Source: an uncultured Coriobacteriaceae bacterium (GTDB lineage Bacteria > Actinomycetota > Coriobacteriia > Coriobacteriales > Eggerthellaceae). From it: a stretch of 25,286 nt of DNA. Positions 7,737 through 15,155 of this stretch are shown in pieces; position 1 is the first letter of the stretch, and each line of letters starts with the position of its first letter. A program made the position numbers and the translations under genes. Under the pieces are notes generated by a model. The model was not told the origin of the DNA and did no database searches. It saw only the letters and a program-made list of their open reading frames with translations. The DNA is taken from positions 1-25,286 of the forward strand of contig CADBQL010000019.1 of the NCBI GenBank assembly GCA_902796815.1. The letters run 5' to 3'.

Positions 7737-9134
7737 ATGATGCAGCATACGACGCAAGATGAATCGCACTTCTTGGCAACAACAAGCAGGGTTTTATTCA
7801 TGCTTGCGGTTGCCGTTGGTGTCGCTTTGTTCGTATCGCCCCATTCAGCCCATGCAGTGACAGCAGCCGAGAAGCAAGCCGAAGCCGAAGCGGCTTATGC
7901 AAATCTCATGGCCATGCAGGAGTCTCTCGACCGCCTTTCGGCACAGTACGGCGAGGCTCTTTCCGCCCAAGAGGAAGCCGAGAAGAAGCATAAGGCCGCC
8001 GAAGTGAGGATCGGCGAGATTACCGAAGAGATAGAATCGGTTCAGTCGAGCCTGAATGAGCATGCGCGCGAAATGTATCGTTCTGGTAGCGTGAAGTTTT
8101 TGGAAATAGTTCTGGGCGCATCCTCGTTTGAGGAGTTTGCCACAAGCTTGGACATGGCAAATCGCGTAAATCAAAACGAAGCTGCACTGGTAGACGAGCA
8201 TCGAGCTCTGAAAGAGGAAGCCGTAGAGCAAGAGGCTATCCTACAAGAGCAAGCAGAAGTTGCTGCTAAGAAATCGGAAGAGGCAGCAGCGGCTGAACAG
8301 CAGGCGCAGGCGACCGTCGCCGAAATGGATGCGGTGTACCAGAGCCTGAGCGCCGAGGCTGCGGAATTGCTCGAAGAAGAGCGCAAGGCCCGTGAGGCGG
8401 AAGAAGCCGCGCGTGCTGCCGCTGTGCTCGAGGCGGCCAGGATTGCGGCAGAGCAAGAGGAAGCTGCGCGTGCGGCACAAGAAGCTGCCGAAGCGGAGGC
8501 GGAAGAAGAAGCTGAAGAGGACGAGGCTGCAGAGGATGAGTCCGACGAGTCCGACGAGTCCGATGGCGAGAACTATGTCGACGAGGATGGCGACGGCTAC
8601 GATGACGAGACCGGCGAAGAAATCAGCGAAGAAGAGGCAGAAGAAGGCGAGTCCGACGGGGAATCTGATGACGAATCATCGGACGAGAATGCGGATGACG
8701 AAGAATCCACCGATGACGAGGGTGACAAAGAATCCACCGACGAAGCGGGCGACGAAGAAGCTACTTCTGAAGAGCCTTCCGATGATGGTGGCAACGCAGC
8801 ACCTGCCTACGAGGGCGGAAGCGATACTGTAAGCCGTGCCCAGGCATGTCTGAGTGCCCCATATGTATGGGGAGGTGTCGGTCCTGAAGGATACGACTGC
8901 TCAGGACTGGTGAGTTACTGCCTGACCGGGAGCCACACGCGTCTCGGCACGACGGTAACGTTCATGGGATGGCCGCAGGTTGCGGATCCTCAGCCAGGTG
9001 ATATTGCCGTGAACTGGGGACATACCGGCGTCTATATCGGTGGCGGCCAGATGATTCATGCAGCAACTTATGGCGTAGGCGTTATCACCGGGCCAGTTCA
9101 GGACGGTATGATTTTCGTTCGTTATCCCGGTTAG
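7737..9134 (+). CDS. Secreted NlpC/P60 peptidoglycan hydrolase with coiled coil and acidic linker (paralogue 2)
   Basis: 465 aa; ACGGAGGT precedes the ATG (a second ATG follows directly). The signal peptide ends SAHA at about residue 41, and the mature start VTAAEKQAEAEAAYA closely matches paralogue 1. A coiled coil runs about 42-245, then a very acidic Asp/Glu/Ser linker (about 246-362). The linker contains DEDGDGYDD (282-290), which matches a TSP3/EF-hand-like calcium-binding loop, and degenerate repeats such as DEESTDDEGDKESTDEAGDE. The NlpC/P60 domain (about 365-465) has Cys388 (DCSG), His429 (GHTG) and His441 (QMIHAA). Expected function: stem-peptide cleavage in the wall. The linker is the main difference from paralogue 1 and could bind calcium or span the wall. 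Confidence 0.92.
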   Translation: MMQHTTQDESHFLATTSRVLFMLAVAVGVALFVSPHSAHAVTAAEKQAEAEAAYANLMAMQESLDRLSAQYGEALSAQEEAEKKHKAAEVRIGEITEEIESVQSSLNEHAREMYRSGSVKFLEIVLGASSFEEFATSLDMANRVNQNEAALVDEHRALKEEAVEQEAILQEQAEVAAKKSEEAAAAEQQAQATVAEMDAVYQSLSAEAAELLEEERKAREAEEAARAAAVLEAARIAAEQEEAARAAQEAAEAEAEEEAEEDEAAEDESDESDESDGENYVDEDGDGYDDETGEEISEEEAEEGESDGESDDESSDENADDEESTDDEGDKESTDEAGDEEATSEEPSDDGGNAAPAYEGGSDTVSRAQACLSAPYVWGGVGPEGYDCSGLVSYCLTGSHTRLGTTVTFMGWPQVADPQPGDIAVNWGHTGVYIGGGQMIHAATYGVGVITGPVQDGMIFVRYPG

Positions 9135-9136
9135 GA

Positions 9137-9163
9137 ATGGGTCGCGACCAGGACTCGGCTCAT
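9137..9163. repeat. Possible decayed copy of the 29-bp palindrome
   Basis: ATGGGTCGCG...CGGCTCAT starts two bases after the hydrolase stop codon and keeps the outer ends of the palindrome family with a scrambled centre (27 bp). Low certainty. Confidence 0.25.
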
Positions 9164-9304
9164 CTGGACGCTTTGCTGTTATTCTGCTGAGTGATGTCCA
9201 GAGGGGGACGAAGGGTAAGGTTTTCGCGCGTTGTTTCGCTTCGGTGCTGGATAACTGGCTGCTTGTATGCCGTCTGTGCACCCGCTGGGCATTACGTTTG
9301 TCTC

Positions 9305-9333
9305 ATGAGTCACGCCCCTGGGGCGTGACTCAT
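9305..9333. repeat. 29-bp dispersed palindrome, perfect copy
   Basis: Arms ATGAGTCACGCCCC and GGGGCGTGACTCAT pair exactly around a single T, followed by TTTT on the plus strand. It lies 19 bp before the rnhA start and between two transcription units. Confidence 0.85.
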
Positions 9334-9352
9334 TTTCGATAAGGATGTGGGT

Positions 9353-9835
9353 ATGGCAAAACACGTGGAGCTTTACTCGGATGGATCGTCGCGCGGCAAT
9401 CCAGGTCCTGGTGGCTATGGGACGGTGCTGCGCTATGTAGACGCCGGTGGCGTTGCGCACGAACGCGAGCTTTCGCAAGGGTTTGTTGAGACTACGAACA
9501 ATCGGATGGAGTTACTTGGGGCAATAACGGGCTTCGAGGCGCTCAAGTATCCGTGCACCGTGGATTTCTACTCTGATTCCCAATACGTTATTAAGGCTTT
9601 TACCGAAAATTGGATTGCTGGCTGGCTCAAGCGCGGTTGGAAGAACGCGAGCAGGCAGCCCGTCAAGAACGTCGATCTTTGGAAGCGTCTGATTGCCGCG
9701 GTTGAGCCCCATGACGTGACGTTTCATTGGGTGCGCGGTCATGCAGGCCATCCCGAAAACGAGCGATGCGACGCGCTTGCGACAGCAGCCGCTGATGGCG
9801 AAGAGCTTGTCGTCGACGAAGGGTTTTCGTTGTAA
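9353..9835 (+). CDS. rnhA: Ribonuclease HI
   Basis: 160 aa. It cleaves the RNA strand of RNA-DNA hybrids in the cytoplasm. The four metal-binding acids are in place: Asp10 (YSDGSSRGNPGPGG), Glu53 (NNRMELLG), Asp75 (YSDSQYV) and Asp140 (NERCDALA), with the flexible-loop histidine in RGHAGH. The basic handle around WLKRGWKNASRQPVKN is present, as in E. coli RNase HI. The ATG at 9353 is chosen over the in-frame GTG at 9347 because AAGGA (9341-9345) lies seven bases from the ATG but only one from the GTG. The gene converges with engB on the other strand. Confidence 0.96.
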   Translation: MAKHVELYSDGSSRGNPGPGGYGTVLRYVDAGGVAHERELSQGFVETTNNRMELLGAITGFEALKYPCTVDFYSDSQYVIKAFTENWIAGWLKRGWKNASRQPVKNVDLWKRLIAAVEPHDVTFHWVRGHAGHPENERCDALATAAADGEELVVDEGFSL

Positions 9836-9985
9836 GGACGACCCTTGTTTCTGTTTGCGACCTGTTTTGCCCAATCGCGGCCTACCTCGCCTGACTACGG
9901 CGCACGGCATCAAACCGTAGCCTGTCGTGTCCGTATAGCCTTTTGGCGATTCGAATTGTGGGTTGCTGGCGTAAAGCAGATTTTT

Positions 9986-10567
9986 TTACATTACGTAACT
10001 TTTGATGATGCGTCGCAGCTCGTCCATGCCATCGCCTTTCAGCGAGGACGTGATGACCATCGGAACGTCGTCTCCTATGTTGAGTTGGCGTTTGATGGCT
10101 GCTCGCTGTTGGTTGCACTTTGATTTGGAAAGCTTATCGCCTTTGGTGAGCACGATGAGGTAGGGCAGCTCAGCTTCCTGTAAGAATCCGACCATGTTTT
10201 CGTCGAGCGCACTTGCAGGATGGCGCACATCGATGAGTGAGCAGACGAGGGCGAAATTGCGATCTTGGTTGAAATAGCCCTCTATGAGTTCAGACCACCG
10301 CTCGCGCTCGGATTTGGAGACTCTTGCAAATCCGTATCCAGGTAAATCGACGAGAAATGCGTTGCCTGCCTTGAAAAAATTGATCGTTGCGGTTTTGCCT
10401 GGTTTCTGCGAGACGCGCGCCAGGTTTTTTTGTCCGACGAGCTTGTTGAGCAGCGAAGACTTGCCAACGTTTGAGCGACCTGCGAATGCGACTTCAGGCA
10501 GGATCGATGGCGGCAGTTGGCGTGAGGTTCCAAACGATTTATCGTAGGTGACGTTTTTGAAGTCCAA
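9986..10567 (-). CDS. engB: Ribosome-biogenesis GTPase EngB/YsxC (YihA)
   Basis: 193 aa. A TrmE-Era-family GTPase that helps assemble the large ribosomal subunit. The G motifs are clear (numbered from the chosen start): P-loop GRSNVGKSS (30-38), G2 Thr in GKTATIN, G3 DLPGYG (74-79), G4 TKGDKL (141-146) and G5 SSLKG (174-178). The frame is open upstream to 10669, but the best start is a TTG at 10567: CTGGAGG lies four bases before it, and the resulting LDFKNV N-terminus and length fit the family. The leading Met would be encoded by TTG. The gene ends KSYVM just before an A-rich stretch. It is divergent from the HD-ARH gene. Confidence 0.94.
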   Translation of the reverse strand: MDFKNVTYDKSFGTSRQLPPSILPEVAFAGRSNVGKSSLLNKLVGQKNLARVSQKPGKTATINFFKAGNAFLVDLPGYGFARVSKSERERWSELIEGYFNQDRNFALVCSLIDVRHPASALDENMVGFLQEAELPYLIVLTKGDKLSKSKCNQQRAAIKRQLNIGDDVPMVITSSLKGDGMDELRRIIKSYVM

Positions 10568-10881
10568 AATGCCTCCAGACCGATCAAGGTGAGATTCGCT
10601 TGCGGGGTATTGCCGTCGAGCCGAGATGCGGTGTGCATGCATGTACCGCGCAACTAAGTGCAGTCTCATGTGCGCTCTGGCGATCGTTCAATATCCGCGT
10701 TATTTTATTGTATCCTCCCTGTCGTCAAACCTTGCGCGCAGCGAGCCAAAGCACATAATGAGTTGTTTTTCGGGTTCGTTTATGTTCATGTGGGATTTGT
10801 CGGCTTGTTTCCCAGGGCAACAGGGATTGGCTGTAGATTGCAGGTTTATGCAATGCGTTATTCGTTGGGTGTCGCTTAAGG

Positions 10882-10899
10882 GCTGGCAACGTTGCCAGC
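10882..10899. promoter_or_regulatory. 18-bp perfect palindrome, LacI-family-like operator
   Basis: GCTGGCAACGTTGCCAGC is its own reverse complement, with the central CG and flanking AA/TT typical of LacI/PurR-family operators. It lies 157 bp upstream of the HD-ARH start. No LacI-type regulator is in the window, so the cognate protein is unknown. Confidence 0.45.
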
Positions 10900-10956
10900 A
10901 TTATGCTTTTGCACGAGCTGCCAGCCTCATGCTTTCACGCGAATGTCGCTTGTGAG

Positions 10957-10987
10957 TTGACCTAATCCGCATCAGTCGCGTTACTAT
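10957..10987 (+). promoter_or_regulatory. Possible promoter of the HD-ARH gene
   Basis: TTGACC (10957-10962) and TACTAT (10982-10987) are separated by 19 nt, slightly longer than ideal. The inferred transcript would have a leader of about 45 nt. Confidence 0.35.
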
Positions 10988-11038
10988 GATTACGTCGTTG
11001 GAAGAGCTTCGGCGACCCGTAAGCAAAAGGAGGGTTAC

Positions 11039-12337
11039 GTGCTGTATACGCCATTGACCAAACGAGCACTCACCATTTGTTTTGAGGCACACAAAAACCA
11101 GAAGGACAAATCTGATGCGCCTTATGTGTTTCATCCGTTTCATCTCGCAGAACAGATGCAAACGGAATCCGAGGTGTGCGTAGCGCTGCTCCACGACGTC
11201 GTAGAAGACACGCAGCTTACTGGAGACGACTTGCGTGCAGCGGGAATGCCCGACGACATCGTTGAAGCGGTAGAGCTGCTCACGCACGATGCGTCAGAGC
11301 CGTATATGGATTACGTGGCTCGTATTGCGCAAAACCCGCTTGCTGCCCGCGTGAAAAGGGCCGATCTAACGCATAATTCGGATTTGAGTCGCTTCGATGG
11401 GGAGCCCAGCGAGCGAGACATGGAACGTCGCGAAAAGTATCTGAAAGCGATTTCTCTGCTCAATCGTGCGTGCGATCGTACGCGGTGCAATTCGGGTAGC
11501 CTTTGTGCAGACGACTCGCTTCCCATGTTCGGTGCCATCGTGGGTGACATCGTAGGTAGCGTTTACGAGTGGGACAACATCAAAACGATGGAGTTCCCGC
11601 TGTTTTCGGACGGGTCGACATTCACCGACGATTCGGTCATGACCGTCGCGGTTGCGCAAGCCCTTTTGGAGGTGGCAGGCTCTGGTGAATCGAGGAGGTC
11701 GATTAGTCGGCCAAAGCTGCGTGAGACGGTCGTGTCATCCATGCAAGACCTGGGGCGTCGCTATCCTCGTGCAGGTTATGGCGGATCGTTCAGGAAATGG
11801 CTGCGCACGCACCATCCAACGCCTTACAACAGCTGGGGAAACGGTTCTGCGATGCGCGTCTCGCCCGTTGCTTGGGCAGCGAACAGCGTCGAGGAGGCCG
11901 AGTTTCTAGCTGCGGCGAGTGCTGAGGTGACGCACAATCATCCCGAAGGCATCAAGGGCGCGCAAGCTGCCGCCGCATGCATCTTCCTCGCTCGTATGGG
12001 GAGCTCGAATGACGAGATACGCCATTATGTTGAGGTTAACCATGGGTATGACCTGGGATTTACTCTTGACGATATCCGCGAAGAGTACAAGTTCGACGTC
12101 AGCTGCCAGGGGAGCGTGCCTCATGCCATCGTTGCCTTTTTGGAGAGCTCGGATTTCGAAGATGCCGTGCGTCGCGCTGTCTCCATCGGGGGCGATAGCG
12201 ACACGATTGCCGCAATCACCGGTGGTATCGCGCAAGCGCGCTATGGTGTGCCCGGCCGTATTGCCTTCGATGCCCGTCGCCGCCTACCCGAGGATTTCCT
12301 GACGACAATCGATGCGTTCTGCGAGTGCTTTTCGTAA
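11039..12337 (+). CDS. SpoT/MESH1-like HD phosphohydrolase fused to an ADP-ribosylglycohydrolase
   Basis: 432 aa from a GTG start with AAAGGAGGG four bases upstream. Residues 1-140 match the HD hydrolase of RelA/SpoT/MESH1 proteins: His32 (YVFHPFHLAE), His52-Asp53 (ALLHDVVEDT) and Asp109 (RADLTHNSD) supply the metal site. No synthetase domain follows. After a short linker (about 141-162), residues 163-432 form an ADP-ribosylglycohydrolase (DraG/ARH) domain: FGAIVGDIVGSVYE (164-177), the metal motif TDDS (196-199) and GGDSDT (384-389), the latter matching the DraG Asp-x-Asp-Thr metal ligands. Likely activities: hydrolysis of (p)ppGpp or a related nucleotide, and removal of ADP-ribose from protein or nucleic acid. 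Stand-alone versions of each half are common; the fusion suggests coupled signalling. Substrates are inferred. Confidence 0.88.
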   Translation: MLYTPLTKRALTICFEAHKNQKDKSDAPYVFHPFHLAEQMQTESEVCVALLHDVVEDTQLTGDDLRAAGMPDDIVEAVELLTHDASEPYMDYVARIAQNPLAARVKRADLTHNSDLSRFDGEPSERDMERREKYLKAISLLNRACDRTRCNSGSLCADDSLPMFGAIVGDIVGSVYEWDNIKTMEFPLFSDGSTFTDDSVMTVAVAQALLEVAGSGESRRSISRPKLRETVVSSMQDLGRRYPRAGYGGSFRKWLRTHHPTPYNSWGNGSAMRVSPVAWAANSVEEAEFLAAASAEVTHNHPEGIKGAQAAAACIFLARMGSSNDEIRHYVEVNHGYDLGFTLDDIREEYKFDVSCQGSVPHAIVAFLESSDFEDAVRRAVSIGGDSDTIAAITGGIAQARYGVPGRIAFDARRRLPEDFLTTIDAFCECFS

Positions 12338-12567
12338 GGTGTAACAGGTTGCATGCAAGGTGGCTCGAATGATGTACGGTGGCACAAGAGAAAACTCTTC
12401 GACTCGCGATGCGGCTCATGCCCAACGTGGAGCAGGTCGTCTGGTGTCTAGCCTGGCGCAAGGCAAGCCGCCTGTCTAAAGCGGCATTTTAGCAGCCTCT
12501 CCCGCCGCTCCCGCGGCAAGACTGCAAGCTTGGTGCGAGGCAAGCCCTCTTCCTGGTCAAACCCGAA

Positions 12568-13137
12568 CTATTGCGCCTGTTTTGCGAAATAGTGCATTTC
12601 GAGCGCATCGATGTCTTTCTCTTCGACCTTCGTTCCTCCCAAGCTGCTGCGGAAGAACGAAGCGCCGACTTGCTTATCGGCTTGTGCGTCGGGGTCGGCA
12701 ACAGCCCCCTTGCCTGTTATGTCGATTCCGCGAGAAAAAAGAGTGCCGTGTTGATAGAGCGTTGTCAAAGTGTCGAGCTTGTCGAGTTTGTCGAACTCGA
12801 CGATTGTGCAATAGTAATCTCCCTCGTCGGTGAAACTGCTCTTGACGAAATCCATAGAGTCAATATCGGGGTAGGATTTAGCGATTGTTTCCTTGACCTG
12901 GTCTTCTGACCATTTCGATTTTTCGAAATGGCTTTCGTCCACATATCCTGACAGGGTATCGCCCAAAGAAGTAGAGCCTGGCTTGTAGTAGACGACGTCG
13001 TATTCCATTACGCCTTGGTCTTTGTACCTGTCGATTTTGTAGACATCGTACGGATCAGCGCTTTCGGAACAGCCTACTGCCAAAATGGCAAAGGACGCGA
13101 ATGCTAGAGCGATAACCATTTTCGCAAGTCGTTTCAT
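12568..13137 (-). CDS. Uncharacterised lipoprotein
   Basis: 189 aa. The N-terminus is a lipoprotein signal: MKRLAKM, a hydrophobic core, then LAVGC with lipidated Cys23. The mature protein is charged and soluble-looking (YDVYKIDRYKDQGVMEYDVVYYK...). It faintly recalls small YehR/DUF1307-type lipoproteins in size and in its Lys/Asp/Tyr-rich strands, but I do not recognise a family. AGGAGGGG precedes the ATG, and a good promoter lies upstream (13160-13187). It is probably anchored on the outer face of the membrane. Codon 35 onward contains a perfect DNA hairpin at 12910-12931 within the coding sequence. Confidence 0.85.
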   Translation of the reverse strand: MKRLAKMVIALAFASFAILAVGCSESADPYDVYKIDRYKDQGVMEYDVVYYKPGSTSLGDTLSGYVDESHFEKSKWSEDQVKETIAKSYPDIDSMDFVKSSFTDEGDYYCTIVEFDKLDKLDTLTTLYQHGTLFSRGIDITGKGAVADPDAQADKQVGASFFRSSLGGTKVEEKDIDALEMHYFAKQAQ

Positions 13138-13159
13138 AGAAGCCCCTCCTCTGAAGTTG

Positions 13160-13187
13160 ATTATCTAACTGGCTGGTTAGTATACAA
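13160..13187 (-). promoter_or_regulatory. Promoter of the lipoprotein gene with an inverted repeat in the spacer
   Basis: On the minus strand, TTGTAT (13187-13182) and GATAAT (13165-13160) are separated by 16 nt and lie about 22 nt before the ATG. CTAAC and GTTAG (13165-13169 and 13176-13180) form an inverted repeat inside the spacer, a plausible repressor site. Confidence 0.6.
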
Positions 13188-13312
13188 GGTGCTTGCTGGT
13201 ACCGCAAACCGCGCCTTTGCGCTGCTGCACCAGGCGTGCTGAGGAGGGCATGAGTAAACGGTGCGACCAGTTTTGCTCCAAAGCCAATTGGACGCAGCGT
13301 CTGGTCAGCGCG

Positions 13313-14512
13313 TTACGACCCAATCCCGACCCCGATCCCGATTACCTGTCCAAAGTCAACCTTGTTTCTTCGGCGTTTCATCCTTGCGCTTCGGATGGCA
13401 GCATCCCCTGGGAGCAGTGACCAGATTAGTTCTTGTCGCATTTCTGTTAGCGTATGGTTTGCAATGGAGTGGCGTTGCGGCGAGAGGTCCCGATTGGCGA
13501 ACTGCTCGATAGCCGAAATCGCTTGGAGCATGACATTGTCGAGCGCACCGTATTCATACAGGTCTTCCTTGGTTACAGGGAAGATGATATACCCGTTTGC
13601 GGCGAGCTCGCGATTTCTGCGGATATCGTCTATTGCCTTGTTGCGCACTCGATGAACAGCATTTTTGAGAACGTCTTGGGCGACTTGGCTTTCGGGGTTC
13701 CGGCCAAGCTCAATTGCGGTGTCGGCGATAGACTCAAGGTCGAGATGACCGCCGCCATCGTAGTTGAAACCGATGTTAGTATCGGCAAGGAGTATGTCGG
13801 GGACGCGCGATTCCACGTGTGTTGTGCGTTTTAGTTCAGCGGGAGTGTATACGCGTTTGTTCATCAGGCAGGGAGAAAGCTCGTAGCCCAGCTGATGCAA
13901 AGGGAGATTTGCGAGCGCGGCAATGACCGATTCGGTTGGTGACCATGCGTTGTCCGCAATAAACTCGAGCGCCATGCGTGCAGACTTAGCCCCTCGGAGC
14001 CAATGCGTCTGATCGAGGAAAGCCCTGATGCGTTCAACGGTTGTGGCGGGGGCGATATCGAATGTGGCGTTGCCGCATCTGGGATCGGCCGCATCGCGCG
14101 AATACTCTCCGCAGAGCTCGAAACCGAGCAACAATAGCTCGGTGAGCGGAAGGACGTTTGCCATTTCTACAAACATGAGCTCAGGACTGCTCATAGCAAT
14201 TCCGTCATAAAGCTCAATAAACGCTCCTGCAGGGAGGCTTCTTTCATGCCCATAGACAGTGCTCTGAGCGCATTTGGAACGCAAACGGTCGCTGGCCCTG
14301 CTGACCGCGATATGTACATTGCGCTCCTCGAACGATGCGCCTGACACTTCGCTCACGATACGTTGCCACCTTTTAAGCGTCATGCGCTTAAAAGGACTCG
14401 AATCGGGCGGAACGAGGCTGCATCTACGGTGCCTGCGCATCTTGTGTTTGCTTTTGCAGCGTAAGGCACGCGTGATGAATAGCGCGGTTTGTTTTCCAAA
14501 AGTTACATTCAT
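13313..14512 (-). CDS. DUF559-like (AbiEi/Vsr-type fold) hypothetical protein of Coriobacteriia
   Basis: About 399 aa; the ATG at 14512 is preferred to an upstream in-frame TTG at 14527. The middle (SSPELMFVEMANVLPLTELLLLGFELCGEY) and a following block (SARMALEFIADNAWSPTES) match, from memory, a family present in many copies in Eggerthella-like genomes. The C-terminal part (PDILLADTNIGFNYDGGGH...DDIRRNRELAANGYIIFPVTKEDLY) has the DUF559/very-short-patch-repair nuclease layout. The usual EYDG acid is replaced (NYDG), so nuclease activity is doubtful. The extreme C-terminus is basic (RSARMKRRRNK). A perfect AT-rich inverted repeat lies four bases upstream of the start, and no clear Shine-Dalgarno is visible. 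The function is unknown; defence or toxin-antitoxin-like roles are only suggested by fold. Confidence 0.75.
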   Translation of the reverse strand: MNVTFGKQTALFITRALRCKSKHKMRRHRRCSLVPPDSSPFKRMTLKRWQRIVSEVSGASFEERNVHIAVSRASDRLRSKCAQSTVYGHERSLPAGAFIELYDGIAMSSPELMFVEMANVLPLTELLLLGFELCGEYSRDAADPRCGNATFDIAPATTVERIRAFLDQTHWLRGAKSARMALEFIADNAWSPTESVIAALANLPLHQLGYELSPCLMNKRVYTPAELKRTTHVESRVPDILLADTNIGFNYDGGGHLDLESIADTAIELGRNPESQVAQDVLKNAVHRVRNKAIDDIRRNRELAANGYIIFPVTKEDLYEYGALDNVMLQAISAIEQFANRDLSPQRHSIANHTLTEMRQELIWSLLPGDAAIRSARMKRRRNKVDFGQVIGIGVGIGS

Positions 14513-14516
14513 ATTT

Positions 14517-14533
14517 AAATAATACAATTATTT
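14517..14533. promoter_or_regulatory. AT-rich inverted repeat upstream of the DUF559-like gene
   Basis: AAATAAT-ACA-ATTATTT is a perfect 7-3-7 inverted repeat ending four bases before the minus-strand ATG, where a bound protein would block translation or transcription start. Possible autoregulatory operator. Confidence 0.4.
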
Positions 14534-14828
14534 AGATTCATACTTTGATGTAATTACAAATGCTATCCATTCTCCTTCGTATATTCATAATCCTTGCAGT
14601 TTCATTTTGTGTCGCTTTCCAAAATGTTGCAGCGATGCAAAGAGCAGCCATTTTTTTGAAAGATGGCGGGTAACTCCAGGTCGAGTTTGGTGCAATGCAA
14701 AGAATGGCTAGTATTGCTGGTTAGTGGAGCAGAATTCGCATCAATCTGGTTTTGAATGCAATTGCGCAAATGTCCTAGCTCGTGATGCTCAGATCTTCGT
14801 AGGCGATCCTATTGAGAAATGAATCGTC

Positions 14829-14913
14829 CCAATTAGCAACCATTCTTCCAATTGACCGTCATAAAATCCCTTTTCGCTAAAAATGCGAAAGGAAAAATGG
14901 TTGCTATTACTGG
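14829..14913. repeat. Long imperfect hairpin with arms resembling the element at 17786-17808
   Basis: The outer arms 14829-14849 and 14891-14913 are inverted copies sharing GGAA-x-AATGGTTGCTA (15 of 16). An inner stem CCTTTTCGC (14869-14877) pairs with GCGAAAGG (14885-14892) with one bulge. The right arm recurs as a direct copy at 17786-17808. Confidence 0.5.
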
Positions 14914-14978
14914 AATTCAAAGAGCGCGATTGGGACGTGGGTGTTACAGGAAAGGATATGCCGCGAGCGTTGCTGGAG

Positions 14979-15050
14979 CGGAGCGGGCCGACTCGTTGGC
15001 GGGGCGGGCCGACTCGTGGGGCGGAGCGGGCCGACTCGTTGGCGGAGCGA
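14979..15050. repeat. Three tandem GC-rich units of 21-22 nt
   Basis: The core GGGCCGACTCGT occurs at 14985-14996, 15006-15017 and 15028-15039, with GGCGGAGC-like spacers. A related GGTCGACTCGC follows the copy of the flanking element at about 17816. Confidence 0.65.
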
Positions 15051-15155
15051 GCAGATGCGAAAGCCAAGCGCGAGAGAGGCGCGGGCGTTGAGGAAAAGGG
15101 AATAGCGCTTTTGGTTCTGCAATTTGCGCATGTACTCACCGATGTGTATTTCAGT

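Larger units (their letters stand above)
10568..11038. other. Divergent intergenic region between engB and the HD-ARH gene
   Basis: About 470 bp without a supported gene. It contains a perfect 18-bp palindrome (10882-10899), an imperfect direct repeat with a TGCCAGC-x-T-x-ATGCTTT core (about 10893 and 10918), and a promoter-like pair before the plus-strand gene. Open frames here lack ribosome binding sites and read as noise. Confidence 0.6.

Noticed and set aside
13250..13420. Small plus-strand ORF (56 aa) with GAGGAGG before its ATG
   Set aside because: The ribosome site is only two bases from the ATG, the product has no recognisable features, and it overlaps the 3' end of the opposite-strand DUF559-like gene.
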